Positions 1 through 9,418 of a DNA stretch of 64,000 bases are shown here, piece after piece. A model generated the notes under the pieces. It saw only the letters and a list, made by a program, of their open reading frames with translations, searched no databases and had not been told where the DNA came from. Location: positions 4,154,001 to 4,218,000 of the forward strand of contig NZ_CBDFIX010000002.1 of the NCBI RefSeq assembly GCF_965248315.1, written 5' to 3'. How positions within the stretch are numbered: the first letter of the stretch is position 1; every line of letters starts with the position of its first letter. The position numbers were made by a program, and so were the translations under genes. This DNA comes from Ulvibacterium sp965248315 (lineage in GTDB: Bacteria > Bacteroidota > Bacteroidia > Flavobacteriales > Flavobacteriaceae).

Positions 1-140
1 AGTTTGTCCAGGAATTTTCGCATGCGGCAAGTATCTATATCAAAAATAGAAAATATAAATTCATCATAAGTCTTTTGAAAAAGTAAACTATAGTGTTGCG
101 CTTTAATTTCTTAATTTCGCAGCAGCAAAGAATTCCCGTT

Positions 141-1319
141 ATGAAGGAGGTTGTTATAGTATCTGCAGTAAGGACACCCATTGGAAGCTTTATGGGTAGT
201 TTATCAACGATTCCCGCACCTAAATTGGGTGCCATTGCCATTCAAGGTGCACTCGAAAAAATCAAACTCGACCCCAAACTTATTCAAGAGGTACTCATGG
301 GCAATGTGGTACAGGCAGGTACCGGTCAGGCCCCGGCAAGACAAGCGGCTATTTTTGCCGGTATCCCGGATACCGTTCCCTGTACTACCGTAAACAAGGT
401 TTGCGCTTCGGGCATGAAAGCCGTTATGCAAGCTGTCCAGGCTATTGCCCTAGGCGATATTTCAATAGCTGTAGCTGGAGGAATGGAGAATATGAGTCTT
501 ATCCCACATTACGTCCATATGAGAAATGGTGTGAAATTTGGTCCCAGTTCTTTGGTAGATGGAATGCAGAAGGATGGTTTGGTAGATGTATATGATCAGA
601 ATGCCATGGGTGTATGTGCTGATTCCTGTGCTTCCCAATATGGATTTAGCCGAGAGGATCAGGATGCGTTTGCCGTCCAATCCTACCAAAGATCTACAGA
701 GGCCTGGAAATCAGGTAGATTTTCAAATGAGGTAATTCCTGTTGAAGTACCTCAGCGCAGGGGCGAACCCATTTTGGTCAATGAGGATGAGGAATACAAA
801 AATGTAAAGATGGAAAAAATCCCCTCCTTAAGACCAGCATTCTCCAAAGATGGTACCGTAACCGCGGCCAATGCCTCTACCATCAATGACGGTGCCGCTG
901 CCTTGGTTTTAATGAGTGCGGATAAGGCAAAGGAACTAAATATGGAACCATTAGCTACTGTTACAGGGTATGCCGACGCAGCCCAAGAACCAAAATGGTT
1001 CACCACGGCCCCGGCCAAAGCCCTCCCCAAAGCATTGGATAGGGCAAACATATCCCTCAATGATGTTGATTATTTCGAATTTAATGAAGCCTTTGCCGTT
1101 GTGGGATTGGCCAATATGAAATTATTAGGGCTAACGGATGCCAACGTCAATGTTAATGGAGGAGCGGTTTCCCTAGGGCATCCCTTGGGATGTTCAGGGG
1201 CCAGAATACTGGTTACTTTGCTCAATATTTTGGAACAAAGAAATGGCAAAATTGGAGCCGCAGCCATTTGCAACGGCGGTGGAGGTGCTTCAGCAATGAT
1301 CTTGGAAAGAAAAAATTAA
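141..1319 (+). CDS. Acetyl-CoA C-acyltransferase (thiolase)
   Basis: This 392-residue protein is a type II thiolase, which condenses or cleaves acyl-CoA and acetyl-CoA in fatty-acid or ketone-body metabolism in the cytoplasm. The nucleophilic cysteine lies in NKVCASGMKA (Cys88). The catalytic histidine is in GHPLGCSGAR (about His347) and the second cysteine in CNGGGGAS (about Cys377), so all three active-site motifs are intact. The ATG at 141 is preferred over an in-frame GTG at 93, because MKEVVIVSAVRTP is the usual thiolase N-terminus and 392 residues is the family length. An NlpC/P60 gene follows 16 nt downstream and is probably co-transcribed. Whether it is biosynthetic (acetoacetyl-CoA) or degradative cannot be decided from sequence alone. 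Confidence 0.93.
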   Translation: MKEVVIVSAVRTPIGSFMGSLSTIPAPKLGAIAIQGALEKIKLDPKLIQEVLMGNVVQAGTGQAPARQAAIFAGIPDTVPCTTVNKVCASGMKAVMQAVQAIALGDISIAVAGGMENMSLIPHYVHMRNGVKFGPSSLVDGMQKDGLVDVYDQNAMGVCADSCASQYGFSREDQDAFAVQSYQRSTEAWKSGRFSNEVIPVEVPQRRGEPILVNEDEEYKNVKMEKIPSLRPAFSKDGTVTAANASTINDGAAALVLMSADKAKELNMEPLATVTGYADAAQEPKWFTTAPAKALPKALDRANISLNDVDYFEFNEAFAVVGLANMKLLGLTDANVNVNGGAVSLGHPLGCSGARILVTLLNILEQRNGKIGAAAICNGGGGASAMILERKN

Positions 1320-1335
1320 TTAGCCTTACCGCTCA

Positions 1336-2094
1336 ATGCCTATGCAATACGGTATTTGCCACCTTAGTATAGTCGCTGTGAAATCCTCCGCGGAAGATAC
1401 CTCACCAATGATTTCCCAGTTATTATATGGCGAACACTTCAAAGTTTTGGAACGAAGAAAACTATGGGGTAAAATCCGTAATGCTTTTGATGGATGCGAA
1501 GGTTGGGTAAGCAATAATCAGATTTCCCTAATTAATGAAACGGAATATAAAGAAATCGATGCCATTGAAACTCCGAAATACAGTTCAGATCTGGTTTCTT
1601 ATTTAATCCAGGAAAATTCTACCCTAATCCCCGTGGTGTTGGGGTCTTGTATTGTAAGTACGCCTACCCTACCTTATGTTTTTGATGGGTTTTGTATGGA
1701 GGGCAAAATGGAAAAATCCAATATCGTGAGTACCGCATTGATGTATCTTAATGCGCCATACCTGTTGGGAGGCAAAACTCCATTTGGTTTGGACTGTTCC
1801 GGATTCACCCAATTGGTTTATAAGCTCTGTGGGTATCAATTGTTCCGAAATGCAATTGAACAATCAGGGCAAGGTGCTGCCTTAAGTTTTATAGAGGAGA
1901 GCGAACCTGGGGATCTTGCCTTCTTTGATAATGCTGAAGGAGAAATTTTCCATGTGGGCATCATTATGAAAAATAACTATATTATTCATGTTCATGGAAA
2001 GGTACGTATGGATAGATTGGACCATACCGGTATCTTCAACACTGATATGGGAAATTACACTCATAATCTTAGAGTAATCAAAAAGATTATATAA
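1336..2094 (+). CDS. SH3 and NlpC/P60 domain cell-wall hydrolase
   Basis: The 252-residue product has an N-terminal bacterial SH3-like segment (about residues 10-75, with GEHFKVLE and GCEGWV) and a C-terminal NlpC/P60 cysteine peptidase domain (about 125-252). The catalytic Cys154 sits in LDCSGFTQ, with His206 in FHVGI and His218/His220 in the HVHG segment. Such enzymes cleave D-Glu to diamino-acid bonds in peptidoglycan peptides, often during recycling. No signal peptide is visible, so a cytoplasmic recycling role (YkfC-like) is more likely than secretion; this is inference. Two in-frame ATGs (1336 and 1342) are possible starts. It follows the thiolase gene by 16 nt and ends at a bidirectional terminator. 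Confidence 0.88.
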   Translation: MPMQYGICHLSIVAVKSSAEDTSPMISQLLYGEHFKVLERRKLWGKIRNAFDGCEGWVSNNQISLINETEYKEIDAIETPKYSSDLVSYLIQENSTLIPVVLGSCIVSTPTLPYVFDGFCMEGKMEKSNIVSTALMYLNAPYLLGGKTPFGLDCSGFTQLVYKLCGYQLFRNAIEQSGQGAALSFIEESEPGDLAFFDNAEGEIFHVGIIMKNNYIIHVHGKVRMDRLDHTGIFNTDMGNYTHNLRVIKKII

Positions 2095-2124
2095 AAAAAC
2101 CCAGGTTGCCTAACCTGGGTTTTT
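2093..2124. terminator. Bidirectional intrinsic terminator
   Basis: An 8-bp perfect stem (CCCAGGTT at 2100-2107, AACCTGGG at 2112-2119) with a 4-nt loop is flanked by an A-tract on the left and a T-tract on the right. It can therefore terminate both the plus-strand NlpC/P60 gene and the convergent minus-strand TPR gene. Confidence 0.85.
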
Positions 2125-2146
2125 CAAGGAGAGTGTTAGGATATTG

Positions 2147-3409
2147 CTATTCCCCTAACAATTTCTTGACTCTCATAAAATTATCGTTGTCGCCCATGGC
2201 GCCATAGATGTTCTTCAACTGCGTTAAAATACCTTGATTGTCCGGATTTGACTTCAAAGCTTCTTCCAAAACATTGGCACCTTGATTAAACAAGCCATCT
2301 TTTTTCTCTTTTAGCTCCTCGTAACGCGCAATATCCGCTTTGGAGTTCCCCAATGAATTCATTTCATCTATAAGGCCATTACCCTCGTTTACGTAGGTTG
2401 TAGAAAGATTCAATTGTGCATTGGTATAACCAGGATTGATATCCAAGGCTTTTTTATAGGAAGCTCTAGCTTCTTCCAAATTACCTTGTTCCATATTGAT
2501 TACACCAATATTATAATGCAAATCTGCATTATCGGGAGCCATATCGGCTGCTTCTGCCATAAGGGTCTTAAACATTTCCTTGTCACCCATCTTATAATAT
2601 AGATTCGCCTCGCTAAGGACAAGGTTTACATCATCCGGATTGTCCGCTCTGGCTTTCTTAAAGGCCTCCACCGCTTTGTCATTTTGCCCCAATTGAGTAT
2701 AAATTAGAGCGGCATTCTTAACGATTTCTGCTTTTTTTGAAGGAGTGTTTTCATCTATGGGATCTTTGTATGATCCCGACTTAACCATTAGGTCACGCTG
2801 TACCTTGTCCATGGTCTCGACTTCTCCAGTAGAAACGTTTGTGGCCTTATAAACAATACCACCACCATCATAACCTATACTTTGTAGTTCATCGTAATAC
2901 TCCAAGGCCATCTCATAATGGCCCCCATTTACTGCACTACTGGCGGCATAATAAAGATAGGTAGTATCCTGAGGGCTGATCTTATAGCCCATATATAATT
3001 TTTCCGCTGCTTCCTTGAACTTTTTGTTGCCATTATCCTCCACGGCAGAGTTCACCAAATCCGCCGTTATGGCTTGTAAATGCTGCCGTGTTTCACTAGT
3101 GTACTTAAGCTTCCTACTCGCATTTTCTACTTCAATCACCTTTTGAAAGGAAGAAACCGCTTCATCAAAGGCATCGTTATCTCCCTTTTTAGCTAAGTCC
3201 GCAAAAGTCTTTCCCCTTAAAAAATAATACTGTGCCTGTACTTTTTCATCCGTACCGGAAATCATTCCCGAAATACCGTCCAAGGCAGTTTTTGCGGCAA
3301 CGGCGTCACCACCCTTTAAAGCCTTCTCCGCGGTTTTAATTTCGCTCTTCTGAGCTAATCCGACCAATGCAAAGGACATGGCCGCCATTAATATAACCTT
3401 AGTTTTCAT
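2147..3409 (-). CDS. Secreted or periplasmic TPR-repeat protein
   Basis: This is a 420-residue protein with a cleavable signal peptide (hydrophobic stretch at residues 4-19, ending in GLAQ). Tetratricopeptide-type helical repeats follow, clearest at about residues 235-345 (AALIYTQLGQNDKAVEAFKK, LHYNIGVINMEQGNLEEARA). TPR proteins act as protein-binding scaffolds; no catalytic domain is seen. It lies 33 nt downstream of gyrA on the same strand and probably shares its transcript. Its partner is not evident from the sequence. The start is supported by the signal peptide directly after the ATG. Confidence 0.85.
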   Translation of the reverse strand: MKTKVILMAAMSFALVGLAQKSEIKTAEKALKGGDAVAAKTALDGISGMISGTDEKVQAQYYFLRGKTFADLAKKGDNDAFDEAVSSFQKVIEVENASRKLKYTSETRQHLQAITADLVNSAVEDNGNKKFKEAAEKLYMGYKISPQDTTYLYYAASSAVNGGHYEMALEYYDELQSIGYDGGGIVYKATNVSTGEVETMDKVQRDLMVKSGSYKDPIDENTPSKKAEIVKNAALIYTQLGQNDKAVEAFKKARADNPDDVNLVLSEANLYYKMGDKEMFKTLMAEAADMAPDNADLHYNIGVINMEQGNLEEARASYKKALDINPGYTNAQLNLSTTYVNEGNGLIDEMNSLGNSKADIARYEELKEKKDGLFNQGANVLEEALKSNPDNQGILTQLKNIYGAMGDNDNFMRVKKLLGE

Positions 3410-3442
3410 TTTTGAATTAATTAAATTATTAGTGTTTATTGA

Positions 3443-5980
3443 TTATTCCTCTTTTGTTTCTTCGGGACTTCCATTATCAAGAGCCGTGCCATCTTCCGTA
3501 TTTACCTCAATATCAAGGATATCCGTTTCGTCCAATTCATCTTCGTCCTTCATTACCTTGGCAACGGCCGCAATGGAATCGTTATCTTTAAGATTAATAA
3601 GTTTAACACCCTGCGTGGCCCTTCCCATTACTCTTAAATCCTCTACACCCATCCTGATGGCGATACCCGATTTATTGATAATCATCAGATCATCAGAATC
3701 CGACACATTTTTTATAGCAACCAGGCCTCCTGTCTTTTCGGTAATGGAGATGGTCTTTACTCCTTTTCCTCCCCTATTGGTAATCCGATAGTCATCGATA
3801 CTAGACCTTTTTCCATAACCGTTTTCAGAGACCACCAAAATATCCTCATCAAAATTATGAACCGACACCATACCGATTACCTCATCGGTTTCATCCGCCA
3901 AAGTAATACCCCTTACCCCGGAGGCATTTCTACCCATAGGCCTAGTCTTGCTTTCCTCAAACCGTATGGCCTTACCGGATTTTAAGCCCAATAGAATCTG
4001 ACTGGTCCCCGTGGTAAGCTTGGCTTCCAAAAGCTCATCTCCTTCTCGGATACCAATTGCGTTGATACCATTTTGTCTAGGTCGGGAATATTGTTCCAAG
4101 GAGGTTTTCTTTACGGTTCCTTTTTTGGTGGCCATTATCACATAGTGGCTATTAACATAGTCCTCATCCTTAAGGTCTCTGGTACAAATGAATGCCTTTA
4201 CATTATCGTCCTGTTCAATATTTATAAGATTTTGTATGGCCCTTCCCTTGGAAGTTCTACTTCCCTCCGGTATTTCATAGACCCGCATCCAAAAACATTT
4301 TCCTTTCTGGGTAAAGAACAACATATATTGATGGTTGGTCCCAACAAAAAGATATTCTAAAAAGTCCTCGTTTCTTGTGGAGGATGCTTTTTGGCCAACG
4401 CCACCTCTATTTTGGGTTTTGTACTCCGTAAGCGGAGTTCTCTTGATGTAACCGGCATGTGAAATGGTAATGACCACCTGTTCATCCGGAATCATATCCT
4501 CTATGCTAAGGTCCCCTCCCGCAAAATTGATTTCAGACCTTCTTTCATCTCCATACTTTTCCTTTACCTCTAAAAGCTCGTCCTTTATGATCTGCATCCT
4601 TCTTTCCTTTTTGTCCAGGATGTCCTTAAGATCTGCAATGGTCTTAATTATCTCATCGTATTCGGAACGTAGTTTATCTTGCTCCAGGCCGGTCAGTTGT
4701 CGCAAGCGCATTTCTACAATGGCCTTGGATTGGATTTCGGTCAACTTAAACCGTTCCATCAAATTCTCCCGGGCCTCATCGGCATTTGAAGATGCACGTA
4801 TAATAGCGATAACTTCGTCTATATTGTCAGAGGCTATAATTAGACCCTCTAAGATATGGGCCCTGTCCTCTGCTTTTTTAAGCTCAAACTTTGTGCGCCT
4901 CACTACAACATCATGCCTGTGTTCCACAAAATAATGGATCATTTCCTTGATGTTGAGCAATTGTGGCCGTCCGTTTACAAGGGCTATATTGTTTACGCTA
5001 AAGGAAGACTGTAATGCAGTGTATTTGTAAAGGGTATTCAATACAATATTGGGAATGGCATCACGCTTTAAAATATATACGATACGCATGCCTTTTCTGT
5101 CAGATTCATCACGTATACTGGAAATACCATCTATTTTCTTATCATTGATCAAATCGGCGGTCTTCTTGATCATATCCGCCTTGTTGACCTGAAATGGAAT
5201 TTCGGTGACCACGATACATTCCCTGCCTTGGACCTCCTCTATATTAGCCTTTGCCCGCATCTTTACCCTTCCCCGACCTGTGTGAAAGGCTTCCTTTACA
5301 CCATCATAACCATAAATGATTCCCCCAGTCGGGAAATCGGGTGCTTTGATATGGGTTATGAGCTCATCAATCTCTATTTCCGGATTGTCTATAAAGGCGA
5401 CTGTCCCATCTACTACTTCGGAAAGGTTATGGGGAGGCATATTGGTAGCCATTCCTACAGCAATACCCGATGCGCCGTTCACCAATAAATTGGGTACGCG
5501 TGTCGGCAGTACCGTAGGTTCTTCCAGGGAGTCGTCAAAATTGAGTTGATGATCCACGGTATCCTTATCGATATCCGCTAACATCTCATCGGCAATTTTG
5601 CGCATACGTGCTTCCGTATAACGCATTGCGGCCGGACTGTCTCCATCTATAGAGCCAAAGTTTCCTTGGCCGTCCACCAACATATAGCGAAGACTCCACT
5701 CCTGTGCCATCCGGACCATAGTGTCATAAACCGAGGTGTCCCCATGTGGATGGTATTTACCTAGAACCTCTCCGACAATACGAGCGGATTTTTTATGGGA
5801 ACTATTTGACCTGACCCCTAATTCGTGCATGCCGTATAACACCCTTCTGTGTACCGGTTTTAAACCGTCCCTGACATCGGGTAAGGCACGTGACACAATG
5901 ACCGACATTGAGTAATCAATGTAGGCAGATTTCATTTCGTCCTCAATGTTGATAGGAATCAATTTTTCTCCTTCCGCCAT
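3443..5980 (-). CDS. gyrA: DNA gyrase subunit A
   Basis: The 845-residue GyrA is the DNA breakage-reunion subunit of gyrase, which introduces negative supercoils with GyrB. The N-terminal winged-helix domain carries the catalytic tyrosine Tyr121 in AAMRYTEAR. The quinolone-determining region reads HPHGDTSVYDT (residues 77-87), with Thr82 and Asp86 at the E. coli Ser83 and Asp87 positions. The C-terminal beta-pinwheel contains a GyrA-box-like segment (QNRGGVGQK) and repeated G-x-R-T/G blades. The C-terminus is acidic (ends SPEETKEE), as in many Bacteroidota gyrases. ParC is the main alternative, but the intact GyrA box and full length favour GyrA. It is divergent from clpC. Confidence 0.96.
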   Translation of the reverse strand: MAEGEKLIPINIEDEMKSAYIDYSMSVIVSRALPDVRDGLKPVHRRVLYGMHELGVRSNSSHKKSARIVGEVLGKYHPHGDTSVYDTMVRMAQEWSLRYMLVDGQGNFGSIDGDSPAAMRYTEARMRKIADEMLADIDKDTVDHQLNFDDSLEEPTVLPTRVPNLLVNGASGIAVGMATNMPPHNLSEVVDGTVAFIDNPEIEIDELITHIKAPDFPTGGIIYGYDGVKEAFHTGRGRVKMRAKANIEEVQGRECIVVTEIPFQVNKADMIKKTADLINDKKIDGISSIRDESDRKGMRIVYILKRDAIPNIVLNTLYKYTALQSSFSVNNIALVNGRPQLLNIKEMIHYFVEHRHDVVVRRTKFELKKAEDRAHILEGLIIASDNIDEVIAIIRASSNADEARENLMERFKLTEIQSKAIVEMRLRQLTGLEQDKLRSEYDEIIKTIADLKDILDKKERRMQIIKDELLEVKEKYGDERRSEINFAGGDLSIEDMIPDEQVVITISHAGYIKRTPLTEYKTQNRGGVGQKASSTRNEDFLEYLFVGTNHQYMLFFTQKGKCFWMRVYEIPEGSRTSKGRAIQNLINIEQDDNVKAFICTRDLKDEDYVNSHYVIMATKKGTVKKTSLEQYSRPRQNGINAIGIREGDELLEAKLTTGTSQILLGLKSGKAIRFEESKTRPMGRNASGVRGITLADETDEVIGMVSVHNFDEDILVVSENGYGKRSSIDDYRITNRGGKGVKTISITEKTGGLVAIKNVSDSDDLMIINKSGIAIRMGVEDLRVMGRATQGVKLINLKDNDSIAAVAKVMKDEDELDETDILDIEVNTEDGTALDNGSPEETKEE

Positions 5981-6239
5981 TATTAAAATCTTGTTGTTTT
6001 AGTTCATCAAAAAAGCATGCCAATATACGGAAAATAGAGGCTTTTAAAGCATATTGAAAAGACTTTATTCAATTATTTATCAACACTTTCACCCCCTCTT
6101 TTCGTTGATAATTACCCTGTTAATTATTTTGTAAATCAATGCTTTTTTCGTCATTTAGGACTAGTTTATCGAATATAGGTACGGTATTTGTCCGAGATAA
6201 GGCTAGATTTACTAATTTTATAGATGAAAGAAAATTTCT
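5981..6239. other. gyrA-clpC divergent intergenic region
   Basis: This 259-bp AT-rich spacer must hold the promoters of both gyrA and clpC, but I find no well-spaced TTTG/TAnnTTTG pair. An inverted pair of 8-bp arms (TTATCAAC at 6077-6084, GTTGATAA at 6114-6121) resembles two facing DnaA-box-like sequences, each with mismatches to TTATNCACA. Its function is unknown. Confidence 0.4.
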
Positions 6240-8789
6240 ATGGATGATAATTTTTCACCTCGGGTAAAGGATGTCATTGCTTACAGCAAGGAGGAAGCAT
6301 TAAGACTCGGGCATGATTTTATAGGTACCGAACATTTAATGTTGGGACTTTTACGAGATGGTAACGGAAAAGCCATCAGTATATTGGACGCCTTGGACGT
6401 AGACCTGGACCATCTACGACGAAAAGTCGAGATTCTAAGCCCTTCCAACCCAAATCCCAGCGGCATACAAAAAGACAAGAAAAATCTGCATTTGACCAGA
6501 CAGGCGGAGCGGGCCCTTAAAACAACGTTCCTTGAGGCCAAACTTTTTCAAAGTTCTTCCATAAACACGGCACATTTGTTATTGTGCATTTTGCGCAATG
6601 AAAACGACCCCACCACCAAACTTTTGCATAAGTTAAAAGTTGACTATGATGGGGTAAAGGAGCAATTCAAATTCATGATCACCAGTGATGATGACATTGT
6701 GGATGCGCCTACTTCCGAATCATTTCCAAGCGATTCGGATGATGCTGCCGAAGGAAAGGAGAGTACCTTTGGAACTTCTTCAGGACAAAAAGGGAACAAA
6801 AAATCCAAAACTCCGGTTTTGGATAATTTTGGGAGGGACCTTACCCGATTGGCGGAGGAAAACCGGCTTGATCCCGTGGTAGGCCGGGAAAAGGAAATAG
6901 AACGGGTATCCCAGATTTTAAGTAGACGCAAGAAGAACAACCCCCTTCTGATAGGAGAACCTGGAGTAGGAAAAAGTGCTATTGCGGAAGGCTTGGCGCT
7001 TCGTATCATAAACAAGAAAGTATCCCGAATTTTATATAACAAACGTGTTGTGACATTGGATTTGGCATCCCTGGTAGCCGGCACCAAATACAGAGGCCAG
7101 TTTGAGGAACGGATGAAGGCGGTAATGAACGAGCTTGAAAAGAACGACGACGTTATACTTTTCATAGACGAGATTCATACTATAGTTGGTGCTGGAGGAG
7201 CAACTGGAAGTTTAGATGCTTCCAATATGTTCAAGCCCGCACTTGCCCGAGGAGAAATTCAATGTATAGGAGCCACCACCTTGGACGAGTACAGACAATA
7301 CATTGAAAAGGACGGTGCACTCGAAAGGCGTTTCCAAAAGGTGATTGTTGAGCCCACTTCTGTAGAGGAGACCATTGAGATTCTTCAGAATATCAAAGAA
7401 AAGTATGAAGATCACCATAATGTAGAATACACGAACGAGGCTATTGTTGCCTGTGTGAAACTGACCAATCGCTATATGACAGATCGGTTCCTTCCGGACA
7501 AGGCCATCGACGCCATGGATGAAGCAGGATCGCGTGTGCATATTGTAAATATGGATGTTCCTAAACAGATATTGGAACTGGAAAAACAATTGGAGGACGT
7601 CCGCGAGCTCAAAAATAGTGTAGTCAAAAAACAAAAATATGAGGAGGCCGCCAAATTAAGGGATGATGAAAAGCGATTGGAAAAGGATTTGGCCACTGCT
7701 CAGGAAAAGTGGGAGGAAGATAGCAAGCAACACAAAGAAACAGTAAGCGAAGACAATGTGGCAGATGTTGTTTCCATGATGAGCGGCATCCCTGTAAATC
7801 GTATAGCCCAAACGGAAAGTAATAAGTTGGCCGAATTGCCCGAATTGATAAAAGCCAACGTGATTGGCCAGGATGAAGCGGTAGCTAAAGTGGCCAAGGC
7901 CATCCAACGAAATAGAGCCGGACTTAAGGATCCCAATAAACCAATTGGCTCCTTTATCTTCTTAGGGCAGACCGGAGTGGGCAAAACACAATTGGCCAAG
8001 GTATTGGCCAAGGAATTGTTTGATTCCGAAGACGCGCTTATTCGAATAGATATGAGCGAATACATGGAAAAATTCGCCATATCACGATTGGTAGGAGCAC
8101 CACCAGGGTACGTGGGTTATGAAGAAGGTGGGCAGCTTACGGAAAAGGTTAGAAGAAAACCATATTCTGTGATTCTACTTGATGAAGTGGAAAAAGCACA
8201 CCCGGACGTTTTCAATATGCTATTGCAAGTATTGGATGATGGTTACTTAACGGATAGTCTTGGAAGAAAAATTGATTTTAGGAATACTATTATCATTATG
8301 ACTTCTAACATCGGTGCCAGACAGTTAAAGGATTTTGGACAAGGTGTAGGTTTTGGAACCGCGGCTAAAAAAGCCCAGGAGGACAGTCACCACAAAAGTG
8401 TAATAGAGAGTGCCCTTAAAAAGGCCTTTGCTCCCGAGTTTCTGAATCGTATTGACGATGTTATCGTGTTTAATCCGTTAGAGCGAGAGCATATTCACAA
8501 AATCATCGATATTGAATTGGACAAGCTTTTTGCAAGAATAAAGGATATAGGCTACAACCTTAAACTCACGGTAAAGGCCAAGGATTATATCGCTGAAAAA
8601 GGATTTGACAAACAATATGGAGCCAGACCTTTGAAAAGAGCCATTCAAAAGTATATAGAAGATGCACTGGCCGAGGAAATTGTCAACTCCAAATTGGAAG
8701 AGGGCGATAGTATCCAAATGGATTTGGACAAAAAGAACGATGAACTTACCATAACGATTAAAAAGGCAGAAAAATCTTCAAAAACCTAA
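6240..8789 (+). CDS. clpC: ATP-dependent Clp protease ATP-binding subunit ClpC
   Basis: An 849-residue Hsp100 unfoldase that feeds proteins into ClpP. Domain order: Clp N-repeats (about 1-145), first AAA domain with Walker A GEPGVGKS (239-246) and Walker B LFIDEIHT, a middle segment with UVR-like EEAAKLRDDEKRLEKDL, and second AAA domain with GQTGVGKT (576-583). A VGF loop (QGVGFGT) that docks ClpP is present. The UVR-like M-domain and overall length separate ClpC from ClpA, which lacks it, and from ClpB, which has a longer coiled coil. No clpP, ctsR or mcsAB is next to it, so control differs from Firmicutes. A strong terminator follows. Confidence 0.95.
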   Translation: MDDNFSPRVKDVIAYSKEEALRLGHDFIGTEHLMLGLLRDGNGKAISILDALDVDLDHLRRKVEILSPSNPNPSGIQKDKKNLHLTRQAERALKTTFLEAKLFQSSSINTAHLLLCILRNENDPTTKLLHKLKVDYDGVKEQFKFMITSDDDIVDAPTSESFPSDSDDAAEGKESTFGTSSGQKGNKKSKTPVLDNFGRDLTRLAEENRLDPVVGREKEIERVSQILSRRKKNNPLLIGEPGVGKSAIAEGLALRIINKKVSRILYNKRVVTLDLASLVAGTKYRGQFEERMKAVMNELEKNDDVILFIDEIHTIVGAGGATGSLDASNMFKPALARGEIQCIGATTLDEYRQYIEKDGALERRFQKVIVEPTSVEETIEILQNIKEKYEDHHNVEYTNEAIVACVKLTNRYMTDRFLPDKAIDAMDEAGSRVHIVNMDVPKQILELEKQLEDVRELKNSVVKKQKYEEAAKLRDDEKRLEKDLATAQEKWEEDSKQHKETVSEDNVADVVSMMSGIPVNRIAQTESNKLAELPELIKANVIGQDEAVAKVAKAIQRNRAGLKDPNKPIGSFIFLGQTGVGKTQLAKVLAKELFDSEDALIRIDMSEYMEKFAISRLVGAPPGYVGYEEGGQLTEKVRRKPYSVILLDEVEKAHPDVFNMLLQVLDDGYLTDSLGRKIDFRNTIIIMTSNIGARQLKDFGQGVGFGTAAKKAQEDSHHKSVIESALKKAFAPEFLNRIDDVIVFNPLEREHIHKIIDIELDKLFARIKDIGYNLKLTVKAKDYIAEKGFDKQYGARPLKRAIQKYIEDALAEEIVNSKLEEGDSIQMDLDKKNDELTITIKKAEKSSKT

Positions 8790-8815
8790 AGAATAGATAG
8801 TAAATATTGGATAAG

Positions 8816-8843
8816 GGAGTCATACAAAATGACTCCTTTTTTT
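8816..8843 (+). terminator. Intrinsic terminator of clpC
   Basis: A perfect 8-bp stem (GGAGTCAT/ATGACTCC, 5-nt loop) is followed by seven Ts, 26 nt after the clpC stop codon. A second partial copy of the right arm (ATGACTCC) follows immediately. Confidence 0.88.
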
Positions 8844-8933
8844 ATGACTCCTATTTAAGGGGTTTAAGAATAAAAAAACCTAAAACACCTGTGAAAAGCA
8901 ATATAAACGATATTTAAGCCTTTAATCTAATTT

Positions 8934-8966
8934 TTTGTAGAAAATCTAGGCTTACATCTACTTTCG
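8934..8966 (+). promoter_or_regulatory. Candidate promoter of the STAS-like gene
   Basis: TTTG (8934-8937), a 21-nt spacer and TACTTTCG (8959-8966) approximate the Bacteroidota promoter with one mismatch in the -7 element. It lies 26 nt upstream of the ATG at 8992. Confidence 0.35.
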
Positions 8967-8991
8967 TTCCAGACACTATTAAACATACGTA

Positions 8992-9393
8992 ATGAAAGTG
9001 GGACAGCCAAAGAAGACAGTTATTGTCAGAGAGTATCAATTGGAGATTGGAAAAGTGCAGGTGTACGATAATTATATGGTATCCATTTTTGACGAGGGGG
9101 CTACATTGACATTGGAGCGAGCCTATCAAATTATTGGAATATCGGAAATTCATTTTAGGGGTAAAAACTTTGGCTTTATCAGTCTACGGAAGCATTCCTA
9201 TGCCATAGACCCTACTATTTACAATTACTTGAGGGAGTTGGAAAATCTAAAGGCCTTTGCCATCGTCTCGGTAAAGGAAGTGGATATGCACAATTTTAAA
9301 ATAGAAAAACTTTTCTACAAAAAACCAATGAAGTTCTTTATAGAGTTTGATAATGCCCTGGCCTGGGTTAGGCAAAGGGTAAAAGCAAAATAG
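8992..9393 (+). CDS. Small cytoplasmic protein, STAS/SpoIIAA-like fold suspected
   Basis: This 133-residue protein has no signal peptide or membrane segment. The alternation of strands and helices (an N-terminal strand with VQVYDNYMVSIF, a helix with LTLERAYQII, a strand with NFGFISLRKHSY, and a C-terminal helix with FDNALAWVRQRV) resembles the SpoIIAA-like (STAS/SEC14) fold found in many short flavobacterial proteins. That assignment is inference from pattern only; no catalytic motif is visible. The gene stands alone between the clpC terminator and the convergent nnr gene, so context gives no function. Confidence 0.72.
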   Translation: MKVGQPKKTVIVREYQLEIGKVQVYDNYMVSIFDEGATLTLERAYQIIGISEIHFRGKNFGFISLRKHSYAIDPTIYNYLRELENLKAFAIVSVKEVDMHNFKIEKLFYKKPMKFFIEFDNALAWVRQRVKAK

Positions 9394-9418
9394 AAACTTT
9401 CCTTGCGGTTACCTTTGT

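Noticed and set aside
144..150. AAGGAGG directly after the thiolase start
   Set aside because: It is within codons 2-4 of the thiolase gene and no suitable start codon follows, so it is not a ribosome binding site.
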